Assembly (NCBI GenBank): GCA_963712995.1
Contig: CAVQKH010000022.1
Coordinates: 186,001 to 250,000 of the forward strand
Direction of reading: 5' to 3'
Source: GCA-003244245 sp963712995
GTDB taxonomy: Bacteria > Actinomycetota > Actinomycetes > Mycobacteriales > Pseudonocardiaceae
Length of the DNA: 64,000 nucleotides
Part shown: in pieces, positions 61,297-64,000 of the stretch
How positions within the stretch are numbered: the stretch's first letter is position 1
Layout: every line of letters begins with the position of its first letter
Program-made: the position numbers and the translations under genes
Notes under the pieces: generated by a model
The model's input: only the letters and a program-made list of their open reading frames with translations
What the model was told of the DNA's origin: nothing
Databases searched by the model: none

Positions 61297-61381
61297 GACC
61301 CCGCGCGGCGTCCATCTTGCGAACTCCCCCAGGGTCGGAAGGCAGCAAGGGTCAGCAGGCTCTGGCGGGTGCGCGGGGTCC
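61297..61381 (+). ncRNA. ffs: Signal recognition particle RNA (4.5S type)
   Basis: Long complementary ends GACCCCGCGC and GCGCGGGGTC enclose the conserved apical core CAGGGTCGGAAGGCAGCAAG followed by GGTCAGC, with the GGAA tetraloop. This is the short bacterial SRP RNA that binds Ffh. It is located between tRNA-Ser(GGA) and dnaX as usual. Confidence 0.93.
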
Positions 61382-61413
61382 TCTTATGCAGCGGCAATGA
61401 TGCTCGCAGCTTG

Positions 61414-61698
61414 ATGGAAGGCGGACGTGACGTGGGCGACGAGGGTGCGGGGGCTCAAGGTGGCGTCGATGCCGTGCAGCAGGAGCTGACGCAACTGCGC
61501 GAGCGGATGGCTGTGATCAGGCAGGAGACCGCCGACGAGGTGGACCGGAAGTGGGGCTCACCGTACCGGTCCCCGGATGTCTTCGACCTGAAGGTCCAAG
61601 CGAGGCTGCAGGGTAACGAGGAGTATCGAAAGCTGCGGGTTCGTGTCAAGGATGCCGAGGCCAAGCTCGCCGCCGCTTCGGGTGCCGCTGGAGCCTGA
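61414..61698 (+). CDS. Hypothetical coiled-coil protein
   Basis: 94 residues from ATG 61414 (GTG 61432 is an alternative). DAVQQELTQLRERMAVIRQE and EYRKLRVRVKDAEAKLAAAS look helical, with a middle segment KWGSPYRSPDVFDLKVQARL. I do not recognise the family. Confidence 0.55.
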   Translation: MEGGRDVGDEGAGAQGGVDAVQQELTQLRERMAVIRQETADEVDRKWGSPYRSPDVFDLKVQARLQGNEEYRKLRVRVKDAEAKLAAASGAAGA

Positions 61699-61769
61699 CC
61701 CGGCGACGTAGATCGTCTTCCGCCATCCTTGCCGGCCTGGATTCGGCTGGCGTCGAGGAAGGAATGCGG

Positions 61770-62510
61770 ATGGGGTCTCCGGTCTCGGAGCGTGGACGTG
61801 TCGCCAGCACCGCGGTAACGGTGGCCTCGGTGTGGCAGCTGACTCCCCGGATGACCCGGGTTCGGCTCACTGGCCAGAGCCTGGCCGGCATGGCTGCGGT
61901 CCCCGGGCAGACGATCAAGGTCTACTTTCCGGACCTGCTCGATGCCCGCCCGGTGTCCCGCGATTACACCGTGCGCGACGTCGATCCTGAGGGCCCGAGC
62001 CTGGACGTCGATTTCGTGCTGCACGGCGCGGGGCCTGCAGCTGACTGGGCCCGGCGGGCGCAGCCCGGCGAGATGCTGGAATTCCTCGGTCCGAGTGGCC
62101 GCTACCGGCCGGACCCGCACGCGGACTGGCACCTGTTCGCCGGGGATGAGACCGCTCTGCCGGCGATCCAGGCCTACGTGGCGATGCTGCCCGCCGGCGC
62201 GCGCGTGTTGCTCTACATCGAGGTCGCCGACGCCGCTGAGCAGCAGCCGATGCCCGGCCCCGCCCGCCCGACGGTGTACTGGCTGCACCGTGATGACCGG
62301 GAGCCTGGCAGCTCCACGCTGCTCGACGACGCGCTGCGCGCCGCGCAGCTGCCGCCCGGGCAGGGCCGGATCTGGCTGGCGGGGCATACCCCGACGGTGC
62401 GACGGATCCGGGAGCACCTGCTCAACGAGCGCGGAATCGACCGGAGCGCGCTGTACGTCAAGGGCTTCTGGGACCGAGCGAAAGCAGCAGCCCACGTGTC
62501 TGGTTCCTGA
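61770..62510 (+). CDS. Siderophore-interacting protein (ferric siderophore reductase family)
   Basis: 246 residues from ATG 61770, which has GAGGAAGGA 6 bases upstream (ATG 61764 is too close). The FAD-binding part shows MTRVRLTGQSLAGM and DARPVSRDYTVRDVDPEGPS (RxYTxR). The C-terminal part shows WHLFAGDETALPAIQAYVAM, IWLAGHTPTVRRIREHLLNE and RGIDRSALYVKGFW. It is thought to release iron from ferric siderophores using NAD(P)H. Confidence 0.92.
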   Translation: MGSPVSERGRVASTAVTVASVWQLTPRMTRVRLTGQSLAGMAAVPGQTIKVYFPDLLDARPVSRDYTVRDVDPEGPSLDVDFVLHGAGPAADWARRAQPGEMLEFLGPSGRYRPDPHADWHLFAGDETALPAIQAYVAMLPAGARVLLYIEVADAAEQQPMPGPARPTVYWLHRDDREPGSSTLLDDALRAAQLPPGQGRIWLAGHTPTVRRIREHLLNERGIDRSALYVKGFWDRAKAAAHVSGS

Positions 62511-62547
62511 TACGATCCATCCATCGATGGATTGATGGGTGGCTGGT

Positions 62548-62874
62548 ATGTCCAGGACGGAACGCAGGGTCAGTGCCACCGAGGCTCGGGTGCGCTTCGG
62601 TGAGCTGCTCGACGGCGTGACGGCGCGCCACGACGTCGTCTTCGTGGAACGGGCGGGGAAGGAGGTCGCCGTGGTGGTGTCCGTCGAGGACTGGGAAGCA
62701 GCGTGCGCTGGTCGAGGGAATAAGTGGGCCAAGGCCAACGCGATGCTCGCCGAGTACCACGAGCGGCTGCGGGCCGAGGGAGCGATCGAGCGTCTCGAGG
62801 ACTTCAACGTGGAGGGGGCGATCCGTGTCGGTAGGGACGACTGGGACGAGGAGCGTTACGGCCGGGTGCATTGA
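62548..62874 (+). CDS. Phd/YefM family antitoxin
   Basis: 108 residues from ATG 62548. RVSATEARVRFGELLDGVTA and RHDVVFVERAGKEVAVVVSV form the Phd fold. The C-terminal region (ANAMLAEYHERLRAEGAIER) should contact the toxin. It overlaps the following PIN toxin gene. Confidence 0.85.
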   Translation: MSRTERRVSATEARVRFGELLDGVTARHDVVFVERAGKEVAVVVSVEDWEAACAGRGNKWAKANAMLAEYHERLRAEGAIERLEDFNVEGAIRVGRDDWDEERYGRVH

Positions 62875-63268
62875 CGCGAGCCTCGTAGTCCGGGTCCTCG
62901 ACGGGGAGTCCGCCGCCATGGCCGTCTGGGAGCGGCTGATTCAGTCGGGCGGTGAGCTGATCGCCCCAAGCCTGCTGCCCTATGAGGTGGCCAACGCACT
63001 GCACCAGCAGCAGCGCCTAGCGAAGATCACCGCGGAGACGGCTCAAGACGGGCTGCGGCGCGTCCTATACCTACCTATCGAATTGCACGGCGATGCGCAG
63101 TTGCATTCCCGGGCCTTGGAGATCGCTCATGAGCGCGGTCTGCCGGCGACGTATGACGCCCACTATGTCGCCCTCGCAGAGCGGTTCCGGGTGCCGCTGT
63201 GGACCTGTGATCGGCGGCTCGCCAGAGAAATGGACGGCGAATCGCCGAAGGTCCACCTCGTGTCGTGA
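62825..63268 (+). CDS. PIN domain toxin (VapC family)
   Basis: 147 residues from GTG 62825, inside the antitoxin end. CIDASLVVRVL (Asp), IAPSLLPYEVANALHQQQRL (Glu), LPATYDAHYVALAERF (Asp) and PLWTCDRRLAREM (Asp) are the four acidic PIN sites. It is a probable RNase toxin paired with the Phd-type antitoxin. Confidence 0.9.
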   Translation: MSVGTTGTRSVTAGCIDASLVVRVLDGESAAMAVWERLIQSGGELIAPSLLPYEVANALHQQQRLAKITAETAQDGLRRVLYLPIELHGDAQLHSRALEIAHERGLPATYDAHYVALAERFRVPLWTCDRRLAREMDGESPKVHLVS

Positions 63269-63345
63269 CGCAGCACCGGGCCGACACCCCGCCCCAGCCC
63301 AGGCCCTGGAAATTGTAGGCCGCGCGCACCGGTAGCCTCGCGGCC

Positions 63346-64000
63346 GTGGCACTGGCCCTCTACCGCAAGTACCGCCCGGCGTCGTTCGCCGAGGTGATCG
63401 GTCAGGGCCACGTCACCGAACCGCTGCGCACCGCGCTGGCCGCCGGCCGGATCAACCACGCCTACCTGTTCTCCGGCCCGCGTGGCTGTGGGAAAACCTC
63501 CAGCGCGCGCATCCTGGCCCGCTCGCTGAACTGCGCGCAGGGCCCGACCCCGGACCCGTGCGGTGCCTGCCCCTCGTGTGTGGCGCTGGCGCCCGAGGGC
63601 CCGGGGTCCATCGATGTCGTCGAGCTCGACGCGGCCAGCCACGGCGGCGTGGACGACGCCCGTGACCTGCGGGATCGCGCGTTCTACGCCCCGGCCGAGT
63701 CCCGGTACCGGGTGTTCATCATCGACGAGGCGCACATGGTCACCACGCAGGGTTTCAACGCCCTGCTCAAGATCGTGGAAGAGCCGCCGGAGCACCTGGT
63801 GTTCGTCTTCGCCACCACCGAACCCGAGAAGGTGCTGGCGACCATCCGCTCCCGCACCCACCATTACCCGTTCCGGCTGCTGCCGCCCAGCACCATGCGC
63901 GGATTGCTGGAGCAGGTCTGCACCGCCGAGGGCGTCACCATCGAGCCTGCGGTCTACCCCCTGGTGATCCGCGCCGGCGGTGGTTCCGCCCGGGACTCGC
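63346..64000 (+). CDS. dnaX: DNA polymerase III subunit gamma/tau, N-terminal part
   Basis: It starts at GTG 63346 and runs off the right edge. LALYRKYRPASFAEVIGQGH, Walker A FSGPRGCGKTSSARIL, the zinc module CGACPSC, VVELDAASHGGVDDARDLRD, Walker B VFIIDEAHMVTTQGFNALLK and FVFATTEPEKVLATIRSRTH are unmistakable. It is the clamp-loader ATPase of replication. Confidence 0.97.
   Translation, partial: MALALYRKYRPASFAEVIGQGHVTEPLRTALAAGRINHAYLFSGPRGCGKTSSARILARSLNCAQGPTPDPCGACPSCVALAPEGPGSIDVVELDAASHGGVDDARDLRDRAFYAPAESRYRVFIIDEAHMVTTQGFNALLKIVEEPPEHLVFVFATTEPEKVLATIRSRTHHYPFRLLPPSTMRGLLEQVCTAEGVTIEPAVYPLVIRAGGGSARDS

Overview
The window is high-GC DNA from an actinomycete, most likely Pseudonocardiaceae. 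This is inferred from strong GC bias, many GTG/TTG starts, Scr1/WhiJ-type regulators, GAF-ANTAR proteins, a tadA partner gene and the small actinobacterial families DUF6131, DUF6247 and DUF6879. Both ends are chromosomal. The left end (1-7656) holds a HesB-like protein, an acetyltransferase, an amidase, prephenate dehydrogenase overlapping an M20 peptidase, tadA with its partner, and tRNA-Ser(CGA). The right end (60608-64000) holds DUF6247, tRNA-Ser(GGA), the SRP RNA, a siderophore-interacting protein, a toxin-antitoxin pair and the start of dnaX.

Between them lies a large accessory region. From 7657 to about 30534 genomic islands are stacked at the 3' end of tRNA-Ser(CGA). The last 59 bases of the tRNA recur at 18455 and 29919, and a 23-base piece recurs at 30512. 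Tandem GGTCTCA or GGTTGCA motifs, probably integrase arm sites, lie near these copies. The first island carries a GntR regulator with two operators, a WhiJ-like gene set, and a two-gene conflict system: an EACC1-like protein coupled to a caspase-superfamily1 helicase fusion of 1230 residues. The second carries a frameshifted tyrosine integrase, a STAS/GAF-ANTAR sensor set, VapBC and RelE/Phd modules, and broken pieces of IS30, ISAs1 and integrase-core transposases, phosphoketolase and Hsp20.

From 30.7 to 45.3 kb the genes are mostly metabolic or transport: a galactose-oxidase-like protein, a peroxiredoxin divergent from a TetR regulator, a polar amino acid ABC transporter, rhomboid, a sugar dehydrogenase lipoprotein, a CBS protein, HigBA and an SDR. 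Two genes here are frameshifted (an XRE-Hsp70 chimera and a JAMM protein).

From 45.3 to 60.6 kb there is a duplicated, recombining block. It has three near-identical XRE/TPR regulators (one frameshifted), a second HigBA-like pair, an RHH protein and an MpaB-family protein. It also has a TIR gene translationally coupled to a TIR-NACHT-pentapeptide-WD40 gene of NLR-like architecture. That gene's eleven WD40 repeats are exactly 126 bp each and differ at only a few residue positions, and its frame is broken near 56200. The two conflict systems (14220-18313 and 53968-58831) are the most interesting content. All functions are inferred from sequence reading alone.
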